Source: Nitrospirota bacterium | GTDB lineage: Bacteria > Nitrospirota_A > Leptospirillia > Leptospirillales > Leptospirillaceae | Length of the DNA stretch: 10,970 bases | Direction: 5' to 3' | Assembly: GCA_021838585.1 (NCBI GenBank) | Contig: JAKCDE010000033.1 | Coordinates: forward strand, 1 to 10,970 | Shown: one piece after another, positions 1-5,945 of the stretch | How the letters are laid out: every line of letters begins with the position of its first letter | How positions within the stretch are numbered: the stretch's first letter is position 1 | Notes under the pieces: generated by a model | Seen by the model: only the letters and a program-made list of their open reading frames with translations | What the model was told of the DNA's origin: nothing | Databases searched by the model: none | Made by a program: the position numbers and the translations under genes

Positions 1-716
1 AGGCCGACGAGAGCTTCTGGAAAAAGAAAGTGGCTCCGGTGCTGGCCCGCTCCGAGCAGGTCTTTGTGGTCTTGCCCCTGGTGGAGGAGTCGGAGAAGGT
101 CGATGCCAAAAATGCCCAGGATGTCCACGGCTATCTTTCGTCGATCTTTCCCCATGTCCGGGTGGGGCTGTTGACCGGACGAATGGCGGGAGAAGAGAAG
201 GAATCGGTCATGGAAGCCTTTCGAACGGGGGAGATCTCCATTCTCGTCGCCACGACGGTCATTGAAGTGGGAGTCGACATTCCCCGGGCATCCGTCATGG
301 TGGTCGAGAATGCGGAACGTTTCGGCCTGGCCCAGCTGCACCAGCTTCGGGGACGGATCGGCCGGGGGGGGCTTCCCGGGATCTTTTATCTGGTTCCGGG
401 CGAGGGGATGGGAGAGGAAGGGCGAAAACGGCTCAGGATTCTTGAGGAGTACTCCGACGGATTCCATGTGGCCGAAGAGGATCTTCGGATGAGGGGGCCG
501 GGAGAGTTCATGGGGGTGCGGCAGTCGGGCCTTCCGATGTTTGTGGTGGCTGACCTTGTCAGGGACGCGGAGGTTCTTTTTCGTGCGCGCGAGCTCGCCT
601 CTTCCTATGTCGAGGGGGCGGCAGGACGGATGGAGGCGGCCTGGGAACAGTCGGGCCTCGAGGAGTTTCTGCGGCTTCGCTACCGGGAGGTGGACGTATG
701 GCTCTCGATCCGATAG
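1..716 (+). CDS. recG: ATP-dependent DNA helicase RecG, C-terminal part (5' end outside window)
   Basis: RecG is a superfamily 2 helicase that remodels stalled replication forks and branch-migrates Holliday junctions in the cytoplasm. The reading frame is open from the first bases and ends in TAG at 714-716. What remains is most of the second RecA-like domain and the RecG-specific tail. Visible signatures are LVEESEKVDAKNA, typical of RecG, then helicase motif V (VATTVIEVGVDIPRA, about 260-295) and motif VI (QLHQLRGRIGRG, about 330-370). After these comes the TRG region with RMRGPGEFMGVRQSG (about 485-535), which couples ATP hydrolysis to DNA translocation. The GTG at 30 is an internal valine, not the start. 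The N-terminal wedge domain and the Walker A/DEXH motifs lie upstream of the window. The following gene starts inside this one, so they are probably co-transcribed. A G8 run at 364-371 lies in the motif VI region and the frame is intact through it. Confidence 0.95.
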   Translation, partial: ADESFWKKKVAPVLARSEQVFVVLPLVEESEKVDAKNAQDVHGYLSSIFPHVRVGLLTGRMAGEEKESVMEAFRTGEISILVATTVIEVGVDIPRASVMVVENAERFGLAQLHQLRGRIGRGGLPGIFYLVPGEGMGEEGRKRLRILEEYSDGFHVAEEDLRMRGPGEFMGVRQSGLPMFVVADLVRDAEVLFRARELASSYVEGAAGRMEAAWEQSGLEEFLRLRYREVDVWLSIR

Positions 717-1057
717 AGGGACGAAAGGGCCGACAATATTCCCGAGGGCTCTCTCGGGGGCTCCGGCGGGCGAGTCTTGCCCTTCTTCGCTCCGGAGCCG
801 ACTTCTTTCGTCTCGACCACCGCCTTCGGGGGGGAATCAGAATGCGTCTTCTCGACCTCGAGATCGAGAAGGCCTACCGGGATTTGGGGGAGTTTCTCTA
901 TGCCCGTCTCCAGCCGGAACCTCTCGACGAGGGAGACCTGGTCTTGCTTGATCTTTTGCGCAACGAAATCTGGCGCCTCGAGGAGGAGCGGCGTCTGGCC
1001 GAATCCAAGGCCCGGGGAGAGGAAAAACGGAGTCTCAAGGGCAAGGGGGAGGTGTGA
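698..1057 (+). CDS. Hypothetical protein, 119 aa, basic and alpha-helical
   Basis: I do not recognise this protein. It starts at ATG 698, inside the recG end (19-base overlap), with a strong ribosome site GGGAGG at 685-690, 7 bases upstream. It ends at TGA 1055-1057, overlapping the GTG of the next gene. The N-terminal 50 residues are rich in Arg and Gly with no signal peptide or membrane segment. Residues about 50-110 form a charged, probably helical stretch containing LLDLEIEKAYRDLGEFLYAR and a glutamate/arginine-rich segment that could form a short coiled coil. The C-terminus is lysine-rich. Overlaps on both sides favour translation coupled to recG and the phosphatase gene. A shorter start at ATG 842 (72 aa) also has a purine-rich leader and is a possible alternative. 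That it is a real gene rests on the ribosome site and the spacing; its function is unknown. Confidence 0.7.
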   Translation: MALDPIEGRKGRQYSRGLSRGLRRASLALLRSGADFFRLDHRLRGGIRMRLLDLEIEKAYRDLGEFLYARLQPEPLDEGDLVLLDLLRNEIWRLEEERRLAESKARGEEKRSLKGKGEV

Positions 1058-2022
1058 AGTCAACGCAAAGGGTTGCCGTCGTCGACATCGGAACCAACTC
1101 GGTCCGGCTCATGGTGGCCGAGGCGACGGGCCGAGGAATCGAGACAGTGCTGTATCAGGATGGCCGCATTACCCGTCTGGGAGAGGGAATTGCCGCCACA
1201 CGGACGATTGCCCGGGCGGCCGTTGACCGGACCGCGGCGGTTTTGAGCGAGTTCGCGGAGAGAATTCGTTCCTACTCCCCCGATGCGGTGTCGTACATCG
1301 GAACCTCGGCACTGCGACAGGCCAGTAACCGGGAGGAGGTTCTTGATCGCTTCTTCCGGGAGGCGGGGGTTCGTGTCCGGGTCATCTCTGGCGAGGAGGA
1401 GGCCGCGTTGACCTACCGGGGGGCGCTTTTTGGCCTTTCGATGGTCCGGGGTCCCTTTCTGGTGGTGGATATCGGGGGCGGGTCCAGCGAGCTGATCGTG
1501 GGCGAGAGCGCCGTGGATTTCTGGAAGGCCTTTTCCGTTGAGGTGGGAGTGGTGACCTTGACGGAGGGCTGGTTTCGGAATGATCCTCCATCGGAGGCCG
1601 AGTTTTCTCAAGTGCGGCGGTATCTTGAGGAGCGCTTCCGGGACCCGGTGGGGGTGATCGCTCCCTACCTCGCCTCCGGGGCCCGGCTGGTGGGAACGGC
1701 CGGATCGGTCACCACGATTCTGGCACTGATCCGGGAAATGGCCCGATACGATCCGTCGAAGGTCCATGGTCAGACCCTGTCCCGCAAGGAAATCGAGGGA
1801 CTATTTGAACGGCTGAGGGCTGTGCCGGCGCGGGAGAGACTGTCCTTCCCCGGCCTTGAGCGGGGAAGGGAGGACATCATTCTTGCCGGAACACTGATTC
1901 TCCTCTCCCTTCTGGACTTTCTCCGGCAGTCGGATCTGGTCGTGTCGGCCTACGGTCTTCGGGAGGGGGTCGTCATGGATCTTGCCGGAGGGGGCGAGCC
2001 CCTCGAGCGGATCAGGCCATGA
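1054..2022 (+). CDS. Ppx/GppA-family phosphatase (exopolyphosphatase / pppGpp phosphohydrolase)
   Basis: Enzymes of this ASKHA-fold family remove terminal phosphate from inorganic polyphosphate or convert pppGpp to ppGpp in the cytoplasm. The protein is 322 aa. It carries the phosphate-1 loop VVDIGTNSVRLMVAE (residues 9-23), TSALRQASNREEV (84-96) and SGEEEAALTYRG (112-123). That last segment holds the catalytic glutamate. It is followed by the phosphate-2 loop VVDIGGGSSELIVGE (137-151), GTAGSVTT, and a C-terminal YGLREGVVMDL. At this length it has only the two-domain catalytic core. The E. coli Ppx and GppA proteins are near 500 aa with an extra HD-like C-terminal region, so this resembles the short Aquifex-type form. 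Sequence alone does not separate polyphosphatase from pppGpp hydrolase. The GTG start at 1054 overlaps the previous stop as GTGA, suggesting translational coupling. The nearest SD-like run (GGGGGAGG, 1045-1052) sits unusually close to it. The 3' end overlaps the convergent TPR gene. Confidence 0.92.
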   Translation: MKSTQRVAVVDIGTNSVRLMVAEATGRGIETVLYQDGRITRLGEGIAATRTIARAAVDRTAAVLSEFAERIRSYSPDAVSYIGTSALRQASNREEVLDRFFREAGVRVRVISGEEEAALTYRGALFGLSMVRGPFLVVDIGGGSSELIVGESAVDFWKAFSVEVGVVTLTEGWFRNDPPSEAEFSQVRRYLEERFRDPVGVIAPYLASGARLVGTAGSVTTILALIREMARYDPSKVHGQTLSRKEIEGLFERLRAVPARERLSFPGLERGREDIILAGTLILLSLLDFLRQSDLVVSAYGLREGVVMDLAGGGEPLERIRP

Positions 2023-3679
2023 GGCGCCGCCAGCGATCGGGCTCCAACGTGCGGTAGAGAAAGAAGAGGGAGGGGTCCCGGGGATGATCCTTCATTCCTG
2101 ATTCGAGGATCGCCCGGGCCATCGCCTTGTCGGAGGAGCGGTTGGCCACCTCGAAGAGGACCCTGTAAAAGCCTGGCCGTGGTCCATAGATCTCTGAAAA
2201 CCGTTCGGCCAGGGGCAGAATGTCCGCCGAAGGGTCGAGGTTGTGCCGGTTCTCCGCGATCCTGTGAAGAAGCGTGACGGGCTCGCGCGAGGCAGAAAGG
2301 ATCCTGTCATACCACCGGAGGGCCCCACGATAGTCGTTGCGGTCCTCGTCGATCATGGCCAGCACCCAGTAGGGAACCTCGCTCAAGGGGTCGACCGTCA
2401 CCGCCTGCTCCAGAAGGGCATAGGCCTCCGTCCGGTCTTCTCGGGGAAGAAAGGCCCGGGCCAGCCCCAAGGTGGCCAGGCGGTGGGCATCGTCGGAGGG
2501 AGGCCCCTCGCTCTCGATCCGTTCGGCAACCTGTCGAAGAAGTCGTCCTGGAATCGGTGTCTCGGGGAAGAGGATCCGGGTCAAGGCCAGCGTCTCGAGA
2601 AAGGTGAAGGTATCCTCAAATCGGGCAAGGAGTTTGAGAAGCTCGGGGATGTAGTACGGGTCGGGGCGGATGCCGAAGCCGCGGAGAAGGGCGATGGCGG
2701 CCTTCTCGGGACGCTTCTTCCTGAGCCAGAGATCTCCCAGCTGGTAGTGTCCTGGGGCCGAGTCGATCCCGGCAAGGGCCTCTTCGGCCTTTTCCGGGTC
2801 TCCGATGTCGACCTGGAGGAGCCCCAGAAGAAGTTGTGCCTCCCGGCTTTCAGGGGCGAGGGCCAGGGCCCGACGGACAAAGGGAAGGGCGGCAAGCGGC
2901 TTGCCCGCCATCTTGTGCGTTTCGGCCATGAGAAGGCAAAGTTCGGCCGTTTCACCTTCCTCCTCAAGGAGCAGCCGATAGGTGTCCAGGGCCCGGCCAA
3001 ACTCGTTGACGTTCGCCGCAAGTCGGGCGACATGTCTGAGCAGACGAAGGTTCCGGGGGGATTTTCGGAGAAGTTTCCGAAAGAACTTGAGGGCTTGGGA
3101 GGATTTTTCGATCCGCTCGAGGCTGCGTCCGTACCAGTCCTGAATGTCGGGGTTCTCGGGGTTGGCCGCCAGAAGATTTTCAAGACTTCTCGCCATGGGG
3201 GCAAAGAGGTCGATGAGCTCGAGGGTGTCGACGGTGGAGGCCATGGCCAGGATGTTCTCGGGGGAGGAGGGCATTCGGCGATGCGCTTCAAGGATCATGG
3301 GAAGCGCCAGCGGCCAACGTCCCTCGAGACCGTTGAGGATGCCCGCCTCCCTCAGAAGATCGGGGTCGTCAGGAAAGAGCCGGAGGCCTTCTTCGAGGAC
3401 CCAGAGGGCCTTCTGTCGTTCATCGGTCCGATCCTTGAGGAGGCCGAGAAGGAGAAAGGGAAGGGCGCTTCGATTCTTTTCGATCGCGACGGCCTTCCAG
3501 TAGGATTCTTCGGCCTGGGAGAGAAGCCCCAGTCCTTCCAGGGCCATTCCCCTGAGGGTCTCGACGGAGCTGTCCCTGTTTCGTTCCGGAGCGTTCCGAT
3601 CGAGAAGGTCGAGGGCCTCCGAATAACGTCTCTTTCGTATCAGATCTCCGATGGCGACTGTGTCGGGGAGAGTGGGCAT
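2012..3679 (-). CDS. Tetratricopeptide-repeat protein, 555 aa
   Basis: This is a cytoplasmic-looking protein built almost entirely of TPR-like helical hairpins, which act as protein-protein interaction scaffolds. From residue 13 on there are repeated pairs with TPR spacing, for example AEESYWKAVAIEKNR, LWVLEEGLRLFPDDPDLLRE, ALKFFRKLLRKSPRNLRLL, ALPFVRRALALAPESREAQL, AYALLEQAVTVDPLSEVPYW and ALRWYDRILS. I estimate about 10-13 repeats, many degenerate. No signal peptide, membrane helix or catalytic domain is visible. The frame stays open up to 3811, but I choose the ATG at 3677-3679 because AGGAAGGA stands just before it and the upstream extension would run into the opposite gene's leader. The partner is unknown, and the neighbours (phosphatase, tRNA enzyme) give no firm clue. 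The stop at 2012-2014 lies inside the convergent phosphatase gene. A long plus-strand open frame lies antisense to it and is treated as a shadow. Confidence 0.85.
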   Translation of the reverse strand: MPTLPDTVAIGDLIRKRRYSEALDLLDRNAPERNRDSSVETLRGMALEGLGLLSQAEESYWKAVAIEKNRSALPFLLLGLLKDRTDERQKALWVLEEGLRLFPDDPDLLREAGILNGLEGRWPLALPMILEAHRRMPSSPENILAMASTVDTLELIDLFAPMARSLENLLAANPENPDIQDWYGRSLERIEKSSQALKFFRKLLRKSPRNLRLLRHVARLAANVNEFGRALDTYRLLLEEEGETAELCLLMAETHKMAGKPLAALPFVRRALALAPESREAQLLLGLLQVDIGDPEKAEEALAGIDSAPGHYQLGDLWLRKKRPEKAAIALLRGFGIRPDPYYIPELLKLLARFEDTFTFLETLALTRILFPETPIPGRLLRQVAERIESEGPPSDDAHRLATLGLARAFLPREDRTEAYALLEQAVTVDPLSEVPYWVLAMIDEDRNDYRGALRWYDRILSASREPVTLLHRIAENRHNLDPSADILPLAERFSEIYGPRPGFYRVLFEVANRSSDKAMARAILESGMKDHPRDPSLFFLYRTLEPDRWRRLMA

Positions 3680-3683
3680 GGGG

Positions 3684-3691
3684 TCCTTCCT
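3684..3691 (-). promoter_or_regulatory. Ribosome binding site that fixes the TPR gene start
   Basis: On the minus strand this reads AGGAAGGA, followed by CCCC and the ATG at 3677-3679. It is the best Shine-Dalgarno match in front of any candidate start of this frame. An upstream in-frame ATG at 3734-3736 has only a weak AGGG-like element, so the 555-aa product is preferred over longer versions. Confidence 0.6.
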
Positions 3692-3729
3692 GAATCGGTC
3701 GTCGTGAGAGCTCTCCGGGCAGCGTCCGG

Positions 3730-3758
3730 ATGACATTTTGGCCCTATGGTAGCATAAC
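3730..3758 (+). promoter_or_regulatory. Candidate sigma70-type promoter for the tRNA nucleotidyltransferase gene
   Basis: A -35-like ATGACA (3730-3735) is followed after exactly 17 bases by a -10-like CATAAC (3753-3758). Transcription would begin near 3765, giving a leader of about 24 bases that contains AGGAG just before the ATG at 3789. The matches to TTGACA and TATAAT are 5/6 and 4/6. It lies in the gap between the divergent TPR and tRNA nucleotidyltransferase genes. I saw no equally good element for the TPR gene on the other strand. Confidence 0.35.
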
Positions 3759-3788
3759 CGGCCCGGTGACGGGGTGTGAGGAGTCGGG

Positions 3789-5147
3789 ATGAACGGGGGA
3801 CGGCCCGTCAATGTCGTTGCAGGACCATGTTGGCAGAAGATTCTCGAGCGGATTCCTCCGCCCGAAGGTGGCCGGTTCTATGCCGTGGGGGGATGGAGCC
3901 GGGACCGGATTCTGGCCTCCCTTGAAGGGAAGACCCCTTCCGGCTGGGAGCAAGAGATCGACCTTGTGGCCGATCGGGGATTCTTTCCCTGGGTAGAGGC
4001 GGTCTTTCGGGCCTTTTCCGGTTTGATCGTGGGGACTCCCCATGTGGAGCGGGATTTTCTGACGGCCCGGGTGGATATCAAGGAGGAGGGACGGCTCTTT
4101 CGGATCGACCTTGCAGGATTTCGGCGCGAGTCCTATCCTCGTCCGGGAGTCCTGCCGCGCACCCGTCCCGGGAGCTTCCTCGAGGATTCCCGGAGGCGGG
4201 ACTTTCCCATGAATGCCCTGTATCTCGAATGGGATCCGACACGGAAAGGATTCCGGCGCCTTTTTGACCCCTTTGGGGGAGAGCGCGATCTGGCCCTCCG
4301 GAGGGTTTCCCTCATTCGTCCGGAGGCTTTCACGGAGGATCCCACCCGGATTTTTCGATGGGCGCGGTTGGCCAGCCGCCTCCGGCTTACATCCTCTTCC
4401 GACCTTCTCCTCGCCCTGAAAACTGCCCTTGAGGAGCCGGCCCTTTGGCAGGGGGTCGGGGGGGCGAGAGTCTCGGCCGAAATGGAACGCCTGCAACGGG
4501 AGACAGATCCGCTGGCCGCCCTTGCCCTCCTCTTTTCTTCGAAGGCCGTCGCCTCCCTGACCGGAGGGGATCTCTCCCGTCTCTCTCATCAGCGGAAACG
4601 TCGTCTGGAGCGATGGATCTCCTTGAAAGACAGCCTCGAGAGGGGCGCGGAGAAGGATCCCTTCCTGACCGGGGCAAGCCGGGAGATGTTTTATCTGGCA
4701 CTTCTGTCGGGTCTTCGGCGCAGGATCTTTGACCGGGTCGCCTTGGCGTGGGGGATTGGAGCCCGGCTCTCAGAGGGGCTCGCGGAGACCCTTTTTCGGC
4801 CATCGGGCTGGCCGGGGGGGCATTCCTATGCAGGTCTGCTCAAAGAGTCCGGCGGAGATCGGGGACATCTATGGGGGTTGGCGGACCGGATGGACAGAGG
4901 AAAGCTCCTCGACAGTCTTCTTCGATGCGGGGAGGAAGAGCTACCCCTCTGGAAGGAATATCTTTTTGTGGGCCGCCGTCTCCCCCCCCTGATCACTGGA
5001 AAGGTCCTTCTGGACCATCCGGCGATCGCGCCAGAAGAGAGGCGTCATATTCTGGCGGAGATTCGCTTCTGTCAGAGGACCGGAGAGCTGAAGACTCCGG
5101 AGGATGTCCGCCACTGGTTGGAGAAGAGAGCCTCCCGTCTTTCGTGA
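3789..5147 (+). CDS. Class II tRNA nucleotidyltransferase / poly(A) polymerase family protein
   Basis: Family members use CTP and ATP to build or repair the CCA 3' end of tRNA, or add poly(A) to RNA. At 452 aa the length fits both branches. The nucleotidyltransferase head has YAVGGWSRDRIL (residues 31-42), matching the VGGxVRD motif, and EIDLVADR at 56-63, where the two catalytic carboxylates normally appear as D-x-D. A third acidic residue lies in FRIDLAGFRRESY (D107). The motif B equivalent, EDSRRRDFPMNAL (132-144), resembles the usual RRDFTINA. The neck motifs are DPFGGERDLALRRVSLIRPE and FTEDPTRIFRWARLASRL, then RVSAEMERL. The C-terminus has PLITGKVLL and a TPEDVRHWL ending, typical of bacterial family members. 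The first catalytic aspartate reads as glutamate (E56). AGGAG stands 7 bases before the ATG. Which reaction it performs cannot be settled here; CCA addition is likely, since that activity is essential and no other candidate is in view. Confidence 0.9.
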   Translation: MNGGRPVNVVAGPCWQKILERIPPPEGGRFYAVGGWSRDRILASLEGKTPSGWEQEIDLVADRGFFPWVEAVFRAFSGLIVGTPHVERDFLTARVDIKEEGRLFRIDLAGFRRESYPRPGVLPRTRPGSFLEDSRRRDFPMNALYLEWDPTRKGFRRLFDPFGGERDLALRRVSLIRPEAFTEDPTRIFRWARLASRLRLTSSSDLLLALKTALEEPALWQGVGGARVSAEMERLQRETDPLAALALLFSSKAVASLTGGDLSRLSHQRKRRLERWISLKDSLERGAEKDPFLTGASREMFYLALLSGLRRRIFDRVALAWGIGARLSEGLAETLFRPSGWPGGHSYAGLLKESGGDRGHLWGLADRMDRGKLLDSLLRCGEEELPLWKEYLFVGRRLPPLITGKVLLDHPAIAPEERRHILAEIRFCQRTGELKTPEDVRHWLEKRASRLS

Positions 5148-5175
5148 GACCGGACGGATCGGGCCGGTCTCACGA
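5142..5175. terminator. Perfect 12-bp inverted repeat between convergent genes, likely bidirectional terminator
   Basis: Arms TCGTGAGACCGG (5142-5153) and CCGGTCTCACGA (5164-5175) pair perfectly around a 10-base loop. The hairpin covers the stop codon of the tRNA nucleotidyltransferase gene (5145-5147) and ends 2 bases before the stop of the convergent thioredoxin-fold gene. This position is classic for a shared terminator. Neither side has a clear run of T after the stem, so Rho-independent termination would be imperfect. A role in 3'-end protection or as a protein-binding palindrome is the alternative. Confidence 0.5.
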
Positions 5176-5177
5176 TG

Positions 5178-5735
5178 TTAGTGGAGGATTTCCTTGACCA
5201 TTTTGTTGAGGGAGTAGTAGTTGGCATCCCCAGGAATGACATGCCGGATGACCCCTTCCCCGTCAATGACCGCGACCCAAGGCTCTCCGTGGACTCGCCA
5301 TTGCCGGACCGTAGCCTGCTCCGAGTCTTCATAGTCGTCAATGTGGATGAAGGCCATGTCCTGGTGGTAGGTTCCCTGAAGCCCCTGCACGATCCGGTCT
5401 TCATGGACGCAGGGAGTGCAGTGAATCGGGGCTCCGAAGAAGACAAGAATGGGGCGGTGGTGGTAGATGGCATGGGAGAAGCTTTCCCTGTGGAGATGAT
5501 CGGGCACATTCATCGTGCAGATGTCGCCGAATCGTTCCCCCACCGCCAGGACCGGGTTATGGCTGATCGGCGCCCGGGTTCCCTCCTTCGGGAAGGAAAG
5601 AAACCAGTCGCACCCGGAGAGTGTCGTCAAGGAGCCCATGGCCAAAAGAAAAAGGATCATGGAAAAGAGGGGCCGGCTTACCCGGCGGGCATGGCGTTGC
5701 GACGCGGGAGGGTGTGGGGGAAAGAATGTCTCCAT
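5178..5735 (-). CDS. Thioredoxin-fold lipoprotein with CTPC motif
   Basis: A 185-aa envelope protein. Residues 21-42 form a lipoprotein signal: basic RPLF, a hydrophobic stretch, then the lipobox LSGC with the lipidated cysteine at C42. The next residue is Asp, which in enterobacteria keeps lipoproteins in the inner membrane. The mature part has a thioredoxin-like core: PILVFFGAPIHCTPCVHE (95-112) with redox pair C106/C109, a strand MAFIHIDDYED, and GEPWVAVIDGEGVIRHVIPG (150-169), whose P152 is the expected cis-proline. A further cysteine, C73, lies before the core. The likely role is periplasmic thiol-disulfide exchange or cytochrome maturation, as for TlpA/DsbD-like proteins; the partner is unknown. 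I chose the ATG at 5733-5735, preceded by GGAGAG, because the promoter candidate at 5808-5837 overlaps the longer frame's start. The gene stands alone, convergent with the tRNA enzyme and divergent from the RND gene. Confidence 0.82.
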   Translation of the reverse strand: METFFPPHPPASQRHARRVSRPLFSMILFLLAMGSLTTLSGCDWFLSFPKEGTRAPISHNPVLAVGERFGDICTMNVPDHLHRESFSHAIYHHRPILVFFGAPIHCTPCVHEDRIVQGLQGTYHQDMAFIHIDDYEDSEQATVRQWRVHGEPWVAVIDGEGVIRHVIPGDANYYSLNKMVKEILH

Positions 5736-5807
5736 GGTCTCTCCAGATTGGAAAACTTCAGTGGTCAGCCATTGCGCAAGGGAGAGTCGGTCTCCCCTGA
5801 TGGTTTT

Positions 5808-5837
5808 ATCATAGGACGGTGGGCGGCCCCTTGTCAT
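5808..5837 (-). promoter_or_regulatory. Candidate sigma70-type promoter for the thioredoxin-fold lipoprotein
   Basis: On the minus strand, ATGACA (5832-5837) and TATGAT (5808-5813) are 18 bases apart, each matching the consensus at 5 of 6 positions. Transcription would begin near 5801 and leave a leader of about 65 bases. That leader holds a small hairpin (GGGAGA/TCTCCC arms at 5780-5785 and 5791-5796, 5-base loop). The rest of the 210-base divergent gap (5736-5945) shows no convincing promoter for the RND gene and no clear operator. Confidence 0.45.
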
Positions 5838-5934
5838 CTCTCGGGGATTTCAGGTAGTCTCAATCATTTCTTATCCCACAAAATTGGGTCGCAGACATCA
5901 CTGTTTGGCGCATGTGACGCTCTTTCTAACTTTT

Positions 5935-5939
5935 GGGGA
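5935..5939 (+). promoter_or_regulatory. Ribosome binding site for the TTG start of the RND gene
   Basis: GGGGA stands 6 bases before TTG 5946. An in-frame TGA (5943-5945) directly precedes that TTG, so translation cannot begin farther upstream. The next in-frame ATG (6060) would remove the first membrane helix. Confidence 0.5.
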
Positions 5940-5945
5940 CCCTGA

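Noticed and set aside
1060..1767. A 235-codon minus-strand frame opposite the phosphatase gene
   Set aside because: The sense strand encodes an unmistakable Ppx/GppA protein; the antisense frame has no recognisable domain and no ribosome site that I could find.
2243..3733. A 496-codon plus-strand open frame opposite the TPR gene
   Set aside because: It is exactly antisense to a protein with clear TPR repeats, has a low-complexity Gly/Lys/Glu-rich composition, shows no motif, and is explained by the high G+C and codon bias of the minus-strand gene.
3744..4589. A 281-codon minus-strand frame opposite the nucleotidyltransferase gene
   Set aside because: Gly/Pro/Lys-rich translation with no motif; the plus strand holds all the family signatures.
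5855..5880. A/T-rich stretch upstream of the RND gene considered as a Fur box
   Set aside because: It contains an ATCATT-like element, but only a poor overall match to the 19-base inverted repeat consensus and no symmetrical partner.
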